From contig JACCWE010000101.1 of the NCBI GenBank assembly GCA_013697785.1, forward strand, positions 98,060 to 162,059: a stretch of DNA of 64,000 nucleotides, written 5' to 3'. The translations under genes were made by a program, and so were the position numbers. Positions 46,440-56,978 of the stretch are shown here, piece by piece (position 1 is the first letter of the stretch; every line of letters starts with the position of its first letter). Source of the stretch: Gemmatimonadaceae bacterium (GTDB lineage Bacteria; Gemmatimonadota; Gemmatimonadetes; Gemmatimonadales; Gemmatimonadaceae). The notes beneath the pieces were generated by a model. That model was not told the origin of the DNA. It saw nothing but the letters and a program-made list of their open reading frames with translations, and did not search any database.

Positions 46440-47786
46440 ATGACGAGCGTTACAATAGTAGGAGGTGGCCTCGCCGGCTCCGAAGCTGCGTGGCAGCTGG
46501 CCGAGCGTGGGCACGAGGTTGTGGTGCACGAGATGCGGCCCGTCGTGAAGACGGCTGCGCACCAGACCGAGTCGCTCGCGGAGCTCGTGTGCAGTAACAC
46601 CTTCAAGAGCACCGACACATCGAATGCGCACGGGCTGCTCAAGGCCGAGATGCGCCAGCTCGGCTCACTGATCCTGTGGGCGGCCGACGAAGCGCGCGTT
46701 CCGGGCGGCACCGCGCTCGCCGTGGATCGCGTCGTGTTCGCGAGCGCGGTGCAGTCGCGCCTCGAGGGGCATCCGCGCATCACCATCGAGCGCGGCGAGA
46801 TCACGGCCATTCCCTCGCCCTCGGTGATCGCGACCGGCCCGCTCACATCGGATGCGCTCGCGACCTCGCTGCGCGCACGCCTCGGCGTCGACGCGCTGTC
46901 GTTCTACGATGCGATCGCGCCCGTGGTCGCATACGACTCGATCGATCACGATGTCGTCTTCAAGGCGTCGCGCTACGGGAAGGGCGAGACCGAAGCGGAG
47001 CGCGAAGAGGGCGCGTATCTCAACTGTCCGCTGTCGCGCGAGCAGTACGAGTCGTTCATCGACGCGCTCGTCGCGGGCGACAAGCATCAGGGACACGAAT
47101 TCGACAAGGCGCCGTACTTCGAGGGGTGCCTACCCGTGGAGGAGATGGCCGCGCGTGGGCGCGAGACGCTCCGCTTCGGGCCGCTCAAGCCCGTCGGGCT
47201 TCGCGATCCGCGCACGGGCCGCGATGCGTACGCGGTGGTGCAGCTGCGTCAGGAGGATCGCGCGGGGCGCATGTGGAACCTCGTCGGCTTTCAGACCCGC
47301 CTCCGCATCGGCGATCAGGAGAAGGTCTTTCGCGCGATTCCCGGGCTCGCCAACGCGGAGTTCCTGCGCCACGGAAGTATTCACAGGAACTCATACGTCA
47401 ACTCACCCGCATCGCTCACTCCAGCGCTCACGCTCCGTGACGACGCGCAGGTCTTTCTCGCCGGGCAGATCACCGGCGTCGAGGGCTACACCGAGTCGAG
47501 CGCGACGGGGCTGCTCGCGGGGATCAATCTCTCGCGAGTACTGGGCGGCGCCGAGGCGGTGATTCCCCCGGGCACCACGATGCTCGGCGCGCTGTATCGC
47601 TATCTGCGCGAGGCGGACCCCAAGCACTTCCAGCCGATGAACGCGAACTTCGGTCTACTCGACGATCTTGCGAAGCCGGAGCGCGACAAGCGGAGGAAGC
47701 GCGAGCTCTTCGCCGCGCGCGCGCTCGCCGACATCGAGAGCTGGCAGCGCGAGCACGGGCTGGCGCCGCTCGCGGCAGCGACGTGA
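46440..47786 (+). CDS. trmFO: tRNA uracil-54 methyltransferase (folate/FAD)
   Basis: This 448-residue flavoprotein has the FAD-binding loop VTIVGGGLAGSEAAWQLAERGH, then EMRPVVKTAAHQT, ELVCSNTFKS with a conserved Cys, and QITGVEGYTESSATGLLAG near the end. TrmFO uses methylene-tetrahydrofolate and FADH2 to make ribothymidine at tRNA position 54. The topA-trmFO-xerC-hslVU order is known from Firmicutes and others. The stop overlaps the xerC start by 4 bases. Confidence 0.96.
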   Translation: MTSVTIVGGGLAGSEAAWQLAERGHEVVVHEMRPVVKTAAHQTESLAELVCSNTFKSTDTSNAHGLLKAEMRQLGSLILWAADEARVPGGTALAVDRVVFASAVQSRLEGHPRITIERGEITAIPSPSVIATGPLTSDALATSLRARLGVDALSFYDAIAPVVAYDSIDHDVVFKASRYGKGETEAEREEGAYLNCPLSREQYESFIDALVAGDKHQGHEFDKAPYFEGCLPVEEMAARGRETLRFGPLKPVGLRDPRTGRDAYAVVQLRQEDRAGRMWNLVGFQTRLRIGDQEKVFRAIPGLANAEFLRHGSIHRNSYVNSPASLTPALTLRDDAQVFLAGQITGVEGYTESSATGLLAGINLSRVLGGAEAVIPPGTTMLGALYRYLREADPKHFQPMNANFGLLDDLAKPERDKRRKRELFAARALADIESWQREHGLAPLAAAT

Positions 47787-48706
47787 GCGACAACACCGAT
47801 GTGAGCGACTTCCTTCTCCACCTCGAGAAGGAACAGAACGACTCGCCCAACACGCTCATCGCCTACAGGAGAGATCTCGATGCCTTCGTCGAGTTCCTCG
47901 GCTCCTACTATGGCATGGACGGGTGGACGTGGGGAGGCGTCGACCGACTGGCCATACGCGGCTTCATGGGCCACCTCACGCGCCGCGGGCTCGGCAAGCG
48001 CACGATAGGGCGCACGCTCTCGGCCGTGCGCTCATTCTACAAGTTTCTCCATCGCAACGAGATCGTGGAGGCGAATCCCGCGCGATCGATGCAGTCACCG
48101 AAGCGCGACAAATATCTCCCGGCGTATCTCGACCGCGCGCAGATCGATCTGCTCTTCCAGATGGCCGAGGCGCGCGCGTGGGAGGGGAAGTTCACCGACG
48201 TGCGCAACCTCGCGATACTCGAGCTCTTCTATTCGACGGGCCTTCGTCTGTCGGAGCTCGCGGGTATCAATCGCGACATGCTCGACCTCGTCTCACAGCA
48301 GCTCAAGGTGCGCGGCAAAGGACGCAAGGAGCGCATAGTTCCGATCGGGGATCACGCGCAGCTCGCACTCCGCAACTACGAAGCCAAGCGCGATGAGCTT
48401 TCGCGCACGCTCGGCGGCAAAGCGGATCGCACGGCGTTCTTTCTCTCGCGCACCGGCACGCGAATAGGCGTGCGCGCGGTGCAGCTCGTCGTCGGCAAGT
48501 TTCTGCACGAGATCGACGAGGACGCGGGGCTCTCGGTGCACTCGCTCCGCCACACCTTCGCGACGCACCTGCTCGACGCCGGCGCCGACCTCCGCGCCGT
48601 GCAGGAGCTGCTCGGCCACGCCTCGATTGCAACGACGCAGATCTATACCCACACGAGCGTCGAGCGCCTCAAGCAGGTCTACGCGAAGTCGCACCCGCGA
48701 GCCTAG
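47783..48706 (+). CDS. xerC: Tyrosine recombinase XerC
   Basis: This 307-residue recombinase has a SAM-like N-terminal domain (LLHLEKEQNDSPNTLIAYRRDLDAF) and a catalytic domain with Arg155 (TGLRLSEL), the Lys of VRGKGRKER, HSLRHTFATH, LGHASIATTQIYTH, and Tyr288. With a second Xer protein it resolves chromosome dimers at dif. Length and location (next to trmFO and hslV) favour a housekeeping XerC and not a mobile integrase. Confidence 0.93.
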   Translation: MSDNTDVSDFLLHLEKEQNDSPNTLIAYRRDLDAFVEFLGSYYGMDGWTWGGVDRLAIRGFMGHLTRRGLGKRTIGRTLSAVRSFYKFLHRNEIVEANPARSMQSPKRDKYLPAYLDRAQIDLLFQMAEARAWEGKFTDVRNLAILELFYSTGLRLSELAGINRDMLDLVSQQLKVRGKGRKERIVPIGDHAQLALRNYEAKRDELSRTLGGKADRTAFFLSRTGTRIGVRAVQLVVGKFLHEIDEDAGLSVHSLRHTFATHLLDAGADLRAVQELLGHASIATTQIYTHTSVERLKQVYAKSHPRA

Positions 48707-48757
48707 TCGCTCGGCGAGCTCCAGGCGTGCGGAACCGCTCTTGCATTAGTCCCCGTG

Positions 48758-49132
48758 ATGCGAGCTGAAACCATCCCACTGATCCTCGGCCTCCTTCTCT
48801 TTCTCATGGGGGCCGCCATGATCGCCGACGCGATCGTCGCCGACGGCGGCGATCACGCATCCGAGCGTCGCAGCCGCGAGCGCCCCGAGCGCAGCAGGCC
48901 CGGGCAGATCGTCTTCGGCCTCGGGATGCTGTGCGTGGCGGCGGTGCTGATCGGGCGAGACCAGTGGCGCTTCACGACCCTCGCGATCGCGGTCGCCGTC
49001 GTGCTCGTGGTGCTCGGCGTCGGCCTCAACCTGCGCTACATCCGCGGCTCGCTCCTTGGGCCCGTTCTCGGACGCAGCGAGAAGCGCCGCGAGAGCGACA
49101 GCGCAGCGGCCAGGAAGAAGCCTCGCCCGTAG
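48758..49132 (+). CDS. Small membrane protein of unknown function
   Basis: This 124-residue protein has three hydrophobic segments (LILGLLLFLMGAAMIADAI, QIVFGLGMLCVAAVLIG, LAIAVAVVLVVLGVGLNL) and a basic tail ending in KKPRP. Between the first two is an Arg/Glu/Ser-rich loop. GTG 48755 directly precedes ATG 48758. It lies between xerC and hslV. No family is recognised. Confidence 0.7.
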   Translation: MRAETIPLILGLLLFLMGAAMIADAIVADGGDHASERRSRERPERSRPGQIVFGLGMLCVAAVLIGRDQWRFTTLAIAVAVVLVVLGVGLNLRYIRGSLLGPVLGRSEKRRESDSAAARKKPRP

Positions 49133-49177
49133 CAGGGGCGGGCGTCGGGCCCCTGGCGCCTGTGGTATCTTTCAGTC

Positions 49178-49723
49178 ATGGCTCACGCACTCCCAACGAT
49201 ATACGCCACCACCGTTCTCGGTGTGCGGCGTGACGGCAAGGTCGCGGTCGGCGGCGACGGTCAGGTAAGCGTCGGCGAAACCGTGATGAAGTCGAATGCG
49301 CAGAAGGTTCGTCCGCTCCGGGGCGGCAAGGTGCTCGCCGGTTTCGCCGGCGCTGCCGCCGATGCATTCACCCTCTTCGAGAAGTTCGAGGAGAAGCTCG
49401 AGCGTTATCCCGAGAATCTTCCGCGCGCCGCTGTAGAGCTGGCGAAGGACTGGCGGAGCGACCGCGTACTCCGCCGCCTGGAGGCGCTGCTCGTCGTGGT
49501 CGACAAGAGCCACGGCCTCATCATCTCGGGCACGGGCGATATCATCGAGCCCGATGATGGGATCCTCGCGATCGGGTCCGGTGGCTCGTACGCGCTCTCG
49601 GCCGCGCGCGCGCTGCTCGCGCACTCGCAGCTTTCCGCGCGGGAAATTGTGCAACAGTCGCTCGAGATCGCCGGCGACATCTGCATCTACACGAACAAGA
49701 ACATCACAATTCTGGAGCTGTAG
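49178..49723 (+). CDS. hslV: ATP-dependent protease subunit HslV
   Basis: This 181-residue threonine protease is related to the proteasome beta subunit. After a ten-residue propeptide, Thr11 of [20 protein letters not shown] becomes the N-terminal nucleophile. Other marks are [20 protein letters not shown] and [16 protein letters not shown]. It forms the chamber that HslU feeds. hslU starts 63 bases later. Confidence 0.97.
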   Translation: MAHALPTIYATTVLGVRRDGKVAVGGDGQVSVGETVMKSNAQKVRPLRGGKVLAGFAGAAADAFTLFEKFEEKLERYPENLPRAAVELAKDWRSDRVLRRLEALLVVVDKSHGLIISGTGDIIEPDDGILAIGSGGSYALSAARALLAHSQLSAREIVQQSLEIAGDICIYTNKNITILEL

Positions 49724-49786
49724 CGGCGACTCCGAGCGCGGCGGTGCGCACTGCGCCCGCATCGCGCTCGCACGCCGCATTTGACC

Positions 49787-51253
49787 ATGCCATCGAATCG
49801 CACGCAGCAGGCAGTCGCTCGGCTCGCCGACCTCACGCCCCGACAGATCGTCGGTGAGCTCGACCGCTACATCGTTGGGCAGGGAAACGCGAAGAAGGCC
49901 GTCGCCATCGCGCTCAGAAACCGGTGGCGCCGCCAGCAGGCGCCCGACGACATCCGCGACGAGATCTCGCCGAACAACATCATCCTCATCGGCCCCACGG
50001 GCGTCGGCAAGACGGAGATCGCTCGACGCCTCGCGAAGCTCGCGGCGGCGCCGTTCATCAAGGTCGAGGCATCGAAGTTCACCGAGGTCGGCTACGTCGG
50101 CCGCGATGTCGAGTCGATGGTACGCGATCTCGTCGAGAGCGCAATCGACATGGTGCGGAACGAGCGTGAGGCCGACGTGGAGGATCTCGCGTACGAGAAG
50201 GTCGACGAGCGGCTGCTGGATCTGCTGCTGCCGAAGCCGACAGCCGACGCGCCCCTAGCACCGCCTCCGAACGACCCGAACGCGGCGCCCACCGGCCCCG
50301 CGCTCTTCGTCGTCTCCGCAACTGGCGAGACCTCCCGCGAGCCAGCCGATGAAGTCGGCGCCGAGCGCTATCGGCGCACGCGCGAGAAGCTCAAGCAGCT
50401 CTTGATCGACGGCAAGCTCGAGGAACGCGAGGTCGAGGTCGAGGTGACGGGCGGCAAGGGGCCGATGTTCGACATGATGGTGCCGCAGGGTGCGCCGGAA
50501 GGGATGGAGAACTTCACGGATATGCTGCAGGAGATGATGCCGAAGCGGCGGAAGAAGCGCACCGTGAAGGTCAGCGAGGCGCGCCGCATCATCCTCGAGC
50601 AGGAGCTGGAGAAGCTCATCGATCTCGACGACGTCACTGCCGACGCGGTGGAGCGCGTGGAGAAGATGGGAATCATCTTCCTCGACGAGATCGACAAGAT
50701 CGCGGGCGAGCGCTCACAGATGGGCGGCCCCGATGTCTCGCGCGAGGGAGTGCAGCGCGATCTGCTCCCGATCGTCGAAGGCTCCAATGTGCAGACGAAG
50801 TACGGGCTCGTGAAAACGGACCACGTGCTCTTCATCGCTGCCGGTGCATTTCACGTGTCGAAGCCGAGCGATCTGATTCCGGAGCTGCAGGGACGCTTCC
50901 CGATTCGCGTCGAGCTCACGCCGCTCACCGAGGCGGACTTCGTGCGCATCATGACCGAACCCGAGAACGCGCTCACGCGCCAGTACTCTGCGCTCGTCGA
51001 AGCCGAGGGTGCGTCGCTGGTGTTCACCGAGGATGGCATCGCCGAGGTGGCGCGCATCGCGGCGACGGTGAACGATCGCATGGAGAACATCGGCGCGCGC
51101 AGGCTGCACACGGTGATGTCGACGCTGCTCGAAGATGTGCTCTACGATCTTCCCGATCGCGGGAAGGATGCGATCACCGTTGACGCAGCACTCGTGCGCG
51201 ACAGGCTCAAGACGATCGTCGAGGACGAGGACCTGCGCCGGTACATTCTGTGA
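49787..51253 (+). CDS. hslU: HslU protease ATPase subunit
   Basis: This 488-residue AAA+ unfoldase has Walker A GPTGVGKT (69-76), Walker [12 protein letters not shown], the pore-loop region near [11 protein letters not shown], and the inserted I domain (about 105-245), here with a Pro/Ala-rich stretch ([20 protein letters not shown]). The end RRYIL matches the C-terminus that docks in HslV. ATG 49787 was preferred over TTG 49781. The stop overlaps the next gene. Confidence 0.97.
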   Translation: MPSNRTQQAVARLADLTPRQIVGELDRYIVGQGNAKKAVAIALRNRWRRQQAPDDIRDEISPNNIILIGPTGVGKTEIARRLAKLAAAPFIKVEASKFTEVGYVGRDVESMVRDLVESAIDMVRNEREADVEDLAYEKVDERLLDLLLPKPTADAPLAPPPNDPNAAPTGPALFVVSATGETSREPADEVGAERYRRTREKLKQLLIDGKLEEREVEVEVTGGKGPMFDMMVPQGAPEGMENFTDMLQEMMPKRRKKRTVKVSEARRIILEQELEKLIDLDDVTADAVERVEKMGIIFLDEIDKIAGERSQMGGPDVSREGVQRDLLPIVEGSNVQTKYGLVKTDHVLFIAAGAFHVSKPSDLIPELQGRFPIRVELTPLTEADFVRIMTEPENALTRQYSALVEAEGASLVFTEDGIAEVARIAATVNDRMENIGARRLHTVMSTLLEDVLYDLPDRGKDAITVDAALVRDRLKTIVEDEDLRRYIL

Positions 51254-52404
51254 CCGAGTTCGACGACCTCTCGCTCGCAAAGCTGCGCGGGCGGCTGAGC
51301 GCGAAGTGGTCCACGTATCCGGCGGATGTGCTGCCCGCTTGGGTGGCCGAGATGGACTTCCCGCTGGCGGAACCGATCAAGCAGCGGCTGCGCCGCGCGA
51401 TCGATGCGGACGACGTGGGCTATGCGCAGCCGAAGCTGCTCAACGATTCGTTCGTGGCGTTCGCGAAGTCGCGCTACGGCTGGACCGTCGATCCTGCTCG
51501 CGTGCATGTCGGGGCCGAGGTGATGGTCGTGGTCGCGGAGACTCTGCGCGTCGTGACGAAGATGGGCGACGGTGTGGTGATCAATCCGCCGGTATATCCG
51601 CCGTTCTTCGAGATCATCGAAGAGGTGGGGCGCACGGTGGTAGAGGTTCCGCTGGCGCACGTGCCGGGCGGCGGATGGGATCTCGATCTCGATGCGCTCG
51701 AGAAGGCGTTCGCTGCGGGCGCGAAGGTCTATTTGCTCTGCAACCCGCACAATCCCGTTGGTCGCGCGTGGGAGAAGGCGCAGCTCGAGGAGATAGCGAA
51801 GCTCGCGAAGAGATATGGCGTGATCGTGATCTCGGATGAGATCCACGCGCCGCTCGTGCTCCCGGGTGCCGTGCACGTGCCGTTCGTCACGGTGAGCGAG
51901 CCGCTCGGTGCGAACGCGATCACGGTGACGTCGGCGAGCAAGGCGTGGAACATCGCGGGTCTCAAGTGCGCGGTGTTCGTCGCGGGATCACAGGCGATGC
52001 AGACCGCACTCAAGAAGCTGCCGAAGGAGATGGGCGAACGCACGGGCCACTTCGGGATCATCGCGAGCATCGCGGCATTCGAAGAGGGTGCACCATATCT
52101 CGAGAGACTGCTCGCGCAGCTCGATCACAATCGCACGACGCTCACGCAGCTGCTGGGCGTGTATCTGCCGGCGGCTCGCTACATCCCGCCGCAGGCCGGA
52201 TATCTCGCGTGGGTCGACTGTTCGGCGCTCGGACTCGGCGACGATCCCGCGAAGATCTTTCTCAAGAAGGGGAAAGTCGCGGTGATGCGCGGACTCGACT
52301 TCGGACGCCAAGGCGCGTGCTTCGCGCGCGTCAACATGGGAACGTCGGGGAAGATTCTGAGTGAGGTGGTGGGGCGGATGGGGAAGGCGCTGGAGAAGGG
52401 CTGA
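51250..52404 (+). CDS. PatB/MalY-type PLP-dependent C-S lyase
   Basis: This 384-residue fold-type I PLP enzyme has [58 protein letters not shown] and the PLP-binding Lys231 in [13 protein letters not shown]. These are the marks of the MalY/PatB branch, which splits cystathionine to homocysteine, pyruvate and ammonia. Its start overlaps hslU as GTGA, so it is read with the protease genes. An aminotransferase role is less likely. Confidence 0.88.
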   Translation: MTEFDDLSLAKLRGRLSAKWSTYPADVLPAWVAEMDFPLAEPIKQRLRRAIDADDVGYAQPKLLNDSFVAFAKSRYGWTVDPARVHVGAEVMVVVAETLRVVTKMGDGVVINPPVYPPFFEIIEEVGRTVVEVPLAHVPGGGWDLDLDALEKAFAAGAKVYLLCNPHNPVGRAWEKAQLEEIAKLAKRYGVIVISDEIHAPLVLPGAVHVPFVTVSEPLGANAITVTSASKAWNIAGLKCAVFVAGSQAMQTALKKLPKEMGERTGHFGIIASIAAFEEGAPYLERLLAQLDHNRTTLTQLLGVYLPAARYIPPQAGYLAWVDCSALGLGDDPAKIFLKKGKVAVMRGLDFGRQGACFARVNMGTSGKILSEVVGRMGKALEKG

Positions 52405-52480
52405 GCCTATGACCGCGGCATGGCGCGTCTTGCTGGCTTTGCGCGCCGTAGGCTATCTTCCGCGCGCTTCGCAAATCCAA

Positions 52481-52486
52481 AGAGGA
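52481..52486 (+). promoter_or_regulatory. Ribosome binding site of argF
   Basis: AGAGGA sits 2 bases before ATG 52489 and supports that start over the upstream in-frame codon at 52420, whose extra residues do not match the family. Confidence 0.6.
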
Positions 52487-52488
52487 AC

Positions 52489-53409
<921 letters not shown>

Positions 53410-53462
53410 GTCGCGGCGGGGAAGTGAGTCGTACTTCGATCATCATCTTACACGGGATAGCC

Positions 53463-53921
53463 ATGCGAACGTCTCGGCTCGCCGCATTGATTGCGGTTGG
53501 TATTTGCATCGGCTGTAGTGACGCATCGGCTCCCACGCCGACGTTCTCAGGCACCTATCAGCTAAGCACGGTTAACGGCCAACCGCTGCCAGTGACGTTC
53601 GGCGACAGTACGCTGACTCTGATCCGCTGGGTGGGCGGCAGCGTGACCGCGCTTCCACAGAGTCACTTTTCACGCCGGCTCATTCAGCAGTTCGTGGAGA
53701 ACGGCGACGTGCAGCAGACCGACACCGGGTTTTTATCGATCTCGCAGTCTTTCTATCGAGTACATGGCGCGACGGTTCAATTCTATCTCTCGCGAAGCGT
53801 CGACGCGCACGTGCGCTCGAGATGTCTTCGAGTTTGCGGCGCCGCTGCCGAGTCTCGGACGACTTGCGGAGCGTCTATTCCTCACGTCTTACCTGCGACG
53901 ATTTCTGCTGACGAGGAATGA
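53463..53921 (+). pseudogene. Lipoprotein gene, 3' end replaced or frameshifted
   Basis: The first about 105 residues look like a small secreted lipoprotein: signal peptide, lipobox ICIGC with Cys18, then a lipocalin-like start (TFSGTYQLSTVNGQPLPVTF). From about 53800 the sequence becomes Arg/Cys-rich and unlike a beta protein (SRCLRVCGAAAESRTTCG). In another frame the same bases encode the tail of an SRPBCC protein. The gene is therefore probably truncated and runs into foreign sequence. It may still make a chimeric protein. Confidence 0.6.
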
Positions 53922-53988
53922 GGAGCTGAAGCAGCTGGCGGAATCCGACGGTTGGAGAGCCTTCGTGCAAGAACGCTGGGGCGAGTGA
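53820..53988 (+). pseudogene. C-terminal remnant of an SRPBCC-family gene
   Basis: In the frame of ATG 53764, residues from about 53830 read VFEFAAPLPSLGRLAERLF, then LTSYLRRFLLTRNEELKQLAE. This matches the last 50 or so residues of SRPBCC-type proteins, a phenylalanine-rich strand followed by the long C-terminal helix. The first 90 to 100 residues of the domain are missing; the upstream sequence belongs to the lipoprotein. A deletion that fused two neighbouring genes explains the arrangement best. Confidence 0.6.
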
Positions 53989-54030
53989 GCTCGCCTGCGC
54001 GTTCGAAGTGCCGAGAGCGCACAGCTTCGG

Positions 54031-54068
54031 CAAACAAAAAGAGCCGCTCGCGCATTCGCGAACGGCTC
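54031..54068 (-). terminator. Intrinsic terminator of the TPR gene
   Basis: A 12-bp stem with one mismatch (54041-54052 with 54057-54068) has a 4-base loop. On the minus strand the stem is followed by TTTTTGTTTG, a good T-run. It lies 29 bases past the TPR gene stop. Confidence 0.8.
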
Positions 54069-54096
54069 CTCCCTCATCGGCGTACCAGCCGCCAAC

Positions 54097-55125
54097 TCAC
54101 CCCCCCTTCTTCACCGTCTTCTGCTCCCCACTCGGCCGCCACGGCTTGAGCGCCTGCAGCTGCTCCTCGATCGCGTGCATCTGATCGTCCGCGCTCATCA
54201 ACGAGAATCTCGCGAGCGCTCGCCTGAGCCACTTCGTCGCGCTCGTCACGTCGCCGCGTCCCGCCTTTACCATCCCGAGCTCGCGCGCCGCCTCTGCCTC
54301 GAGCGTGAGCAGCTGCAGCCGCCCTGCGATGCGGATCGCTTCCTTGAGCCGCGGCTCCGCCTCCTCGAGCTGATGCATCTTCCGGTAGATCTCGCCCTGC
54401 ACGCGCAGCGCCGCCGCGCGTCCACTCTCATCCTGGAGCTCGCCGAAGATCGCGAGTGACTTCTCGCTTCGCTCCAGCGCCTCGGGATAGCGTTCCGCCT
54501 CGCAACGGAGCTCCGCCTGATTGAGCATCGCGCCCGCGATCACGCTCTTGTCGCCACGCTTCTCGGCGATCTTCAAACAGCGCTCGAACGACGCCTCCGC
54601 CGCATCCCAGTCCTGCTCCTCGGAGTGCGCGAGCGCGAGATTGTGCAGCGCGAGCGTCAGCCCCTCTTCATCACTGATTGCATCGAGGGTCTCCACGGCG
54701 CGCTCGTAGCTCGCGCGCGCCTCTTCGACGTCGCCGAGCAGCAGTGACAATGCGCCCATGTTGATCTGGATGCGTCCCCGAAGCGCCGCCGACACCGCGA
54801 GCTCCGACGCCACCGCATACGACGACCGCGCCTGCGTGAAGATCCCGCGCTGGCAGTACACTGAGCCCACGCCGTTCTCGATCGCTGCGCGAAGGTCGTC
54901 GTCGCCGAGCTCGATGGCCGCTGAGCGAGCGCGCTCGTAGAGCTCGAGCGCGTCGTCGAGTCGTCCCTGCCGCCAGGCTACGCGTCCCAAACGAAAGAGT
55001 CCCTGTGCAGCGGACGCAGGAACTTCCGATGTCGACAACCGGCGATACGCCGCCGTCGCCGCCTGCAGATCGCCCTTCTGCTCCGCCTCATCCCCCTCGG
55101 CCAGCGCCATCTCGTGTTCGCTCAT
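54097..55125 (-). CDS. TPR repeat protein
   Basis: This 342-residue protein is built of about eight tetratricopeptide repeats (for example GLFRLGRVAWRQGRLDDALELY and ALHNLALAHSEEQDWDAAEAS). It has no signal peptide or membrane helix and ends with a basic tail. TPR arrays bind partner proteins. It is coupled by a 4-base overlap to an AraC-like regulator gene upstream, so it may modulate that regulator (inference). Confidence 0.88.
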   Translation of the reverse strand: MSEHEMALAEGDEAEQKGDLQAATAAYRRLSTSEVPASAAQGLFRLGRVAWRQGRLDDALELYERARSAAIELGDDDLRAAIENGVGSVYCQRGIFTQARSSYAVASELAVSAALRGRIQINMGALSLLLGDVEEARASYERAVETLDAISDEEGLTLALHNLALAHSEEQDWDAAEASFERCLKIAEKRGDKSVIAGAMLNQAELRCEAERYPEALERSEKSLAIFGELQDESGRAAALRVQGEIYRKMHQLEEAEPRLKEAIRIAGRLQLLTLEAEAARELGMVKAGRGDVTSATKWLRRALARFSLMSADDQMHAIEEQLQALKPWRPSGEQKTVKKGG

Positions 55126-55952
55126 ACGGCGAGCCTCGGTGCGCGCGTGTGCACGCGGGGGAGTGTCTGACGCCGTCCGTCGGCCGACTGCACGTGGCGC
55201 AGCAGCGCGCCGATCACGTACGCCGCGCCGCCGCGCGCGCGGATCTGATGCGGCGCCGCGTGCACGTAGCGCTGACAGGTATTCCGGAATGCGCTGCCCG
55301 ACGGAAAGTCGAGAGCCAAAGCCACACTGTCAGCCGTGCGCTCGTTGTCCTCGAGCATCTTCGCCGCGACGACGAGCCGTCCCCACGCGATGAGTCGTTG
55401 CGCGGTGGGGAAGCCAGCCTGCACGAGACGATCGGACAGCACCTTCCGGCGGATGCCGAGGATGCGTGCGAGCATGTCGGGCGCGAGCCGCTGGTGTGCG
55501 CGCGTGACCGTCACGAGCAGCGCATCGCGAACCGTCGGCTTCACGTCGGCGATCGCCGGCCGCAGCAGCTCGATGATTCCGCGCGCCTCGGCCTGCTCGA
55601 TGATCGTGAGCAGACGGCGCGGCTCGTCGTCCTGATCGGCGACGATCAGTCCATCGACGCCGAAGCGTCCGGCCTCGAATAGATCGCGCGGGCGCGCGGG
55701 AGGTACTGCCGCGTAGAGCACGACGGTGACGGATGGAAAGCGGCGCTTCACCTGCCGAAGCCAGTCGAAGGTGTCGCTGACCTGGGATGCAGGGAAGAGA
55801 TCGATGAGCGCGATCGTGACCGGGCGCGCCGCGCAGGCGGCGAGCAGCTCCGGCCAATCGTTGCAGGGGACCATCGTGTAATGGTCCCGGAGGGCCGTGC
55901 GGACGCGGTTCAGCCGGTGCGGGCTGGGCAGGAGTGTGGCGACCAGACCCAC
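55122..55952 (-). CDS. AraC-type regulator with receiver-like N-terminus
   Basis: This 276-residue protein has an N-terminal alpha/beta domain that resembles a receiver (VTIALIDLFPASQVSDTFDWL, VTVVLYAAVPPARPRDLFEAG), with Asp at the expected strand end. The C-terminal AraC-like double helix-turn-helix is at about 165-250 (LARILGIRRKVLSDRLVQAGF and ADSVALALDFPSGSAFRNTCQRYVHAAPHQIR). No HATPase kinase is adjacent. The gene drives the TPR gene below. Whether the receiver is phosphorylated is unknown. Confidence 0.8.
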   Translation of the reverse strand: MGLVATLLPSPHRLNRVRTALRDHYTMVPCNDWPELLAACAARPVTIALIDLFPASQVSDTFDWLRQVKRRFPSVTVVLYAAVPPARPRDLFEAGRFGVDGLIVADQDDEPRRLLTIIEQAEARGIIELLRPAIADVKPTVRDALLVTVTRAHQRLAPDMLARILGIRRKVLSDRLVQAGFPTAQRLIAWGRLVVAAKMLEDNERTADSVALALDFPSGSAFRNTCQRYVHAAPHQIRARGGAAYVIGALLRHVQSADGRRQTLPRVHTRAPRLAV

Positions 55953-56378
55953 GGTTATCTCGGTTGGTTAATCATGACTATGGAATGGACGCGGAAAGGC
56001 GCGCCCATGTCACAGCCTGTTGCAGCACGCAAGCCCAGCGGCGTGACGCCCGGCGAAAAGCGCGACTAATCGTTGCCGCTTTTCGCAAGAAGTGATGGTG
56101 ACGATCTCAACCGTAACGCAGTCCTCTCATTGAACGTGCCAAACGGCTAAGCGGCCTGTGCAATATCTATCATGTTCGCACTTGTTTGCATAGTGAGATC
56201 AGCCCGTTGAAATCGTAAGCTCCACTCCATCAACAAGATAGCTTCCGGCATGCCTCGCGCATTAGGAGTCCGCGGACGAGATCGCCATCTCAAATGTTGG
56301 CGGACTCGTGAGAGGATTCGAAGAAAGATCGCAGATAATCGGTTGAGTCGTTCCTGGACCCTTGGAGAGCCAGCGCAG
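55953..56378. other. 426-base gap between divergent transcription units
   Basis: The gap is less GC-rich than the genes and should hold the promoters of the AraC/TPR pair and of the minor-pilin operon. It contains one 10-bp inverted repeat (listed separately). I could not find a convincing sigma-54 -24/-12 pair, a tRNA or a small gene. An in-frame extension of the FimT-like gene back to 56250 looks non-coding. Confidence 0.5.
56053..56086. repeat. 10-bp inverted repeat, hairpin
   Basis: GCGAAAAGCG (56053-56062) pairs with CGCTTTTCGC (56077-56086) around a 14-base loop. It lies about 100 bases upstream of the AraC-like start. No T-run follows on either side, so an operator or transcript hairpin is more likely than a terminator. 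Confidence 0.5.
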
Positions 56379-56978
56379 ATGACCCTATTCACTAGTGCCT
56401 CACCCAACGACGTGACAGCGACGCGATCGGCCCGCCGTGGATTCAGCGCGGTCGAGCTGCTTATCGTTTGCGCGATCGTCGGGATCTTTGCGACGCTGGC
56501 ATATCCCCGGGTGAACTTCACGCAATTCCAGGTGGATTCGGGCGCGCGAACGGTTCGCGTCGCGCTTCAGAACGCCGAACGTCTGGCGGTCACGCGACAG
56601 TACGACGTCGTGGTGAGCTTCGACGTCGCCGGCAAGCGCCTCCGGATTCTCGAGGACGGCAACAACAATGATCTCGTCGACAATGGTGAGCGCGTGACCT
56701 ACGCGGCTCTCGAGGACGGGGTGCACTTCAAGATCCCGCCGGCCGGGCTGAGTGGCCCCGTCGGAAGCGCGATCAGCGGCTCGAACATCAAGACTGTCGA
56801 TGGAATGCCGAGCGTCGTCTTCCGCCGCGATGGCGCAGCCAGCACGGATCTCGAAGTCTATCTCGCGTCGAGCAAGGAGCTGCCGAACGACTGGCGCGCG
56901 ATTCAGGTCGTGCAGTCGACGGGTCGCACCGACTGGTTCCGATATCTGTCCGGCATCTGGAAAGCGGGGAGCATATGA
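56379..56978 (+). CDS. FimT/GspH-type minor prepilin
   Basis: This 199-residue protein has cleavage after Gly21 (SARRG), then FSAVELLIVCAIVGIFATLAYPRV with Glu at +5. The rest fits the GspH/FimT domain: an amphipathic helix with AERLAVTRQYDVVVSFDV, then beta strands. It is the first gene of a four-gene minor-pilin operon and overlaps the next by 4 bases. FimT/GspH proteins initiate the pilus or bind DNA in some species. Confidence 0.85.
   Translation: MTLFTSASPNDVTATRSARRGFSAVELLIVCAIVGIFATLAYPRVNFTQFQVDSGARTVRVALQNAERLAVTRQYDVVVSFDVAGKRLRILEDGNNNDLVDNGERVTYAALEDGVHFKIPPAGLSGPVGSAISGSNIKTVDGMPSVVFRRDGAASTDLEVYLASSKELPNDWRAIQVVQSTGRTDWFRYLSGIWKAGSI

Noticed and set aside
47783..48706. Integrase of a mobile element
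   Set aside because: Its length and its place between trmFO and hslV fit the housekeeping XerC, and no attachment sites or other mobile genes are near.
52420..52488. Earlier start for argF
   Set aside because: The extra residues do not match the family, and a ribosome binding site lies at 52481.
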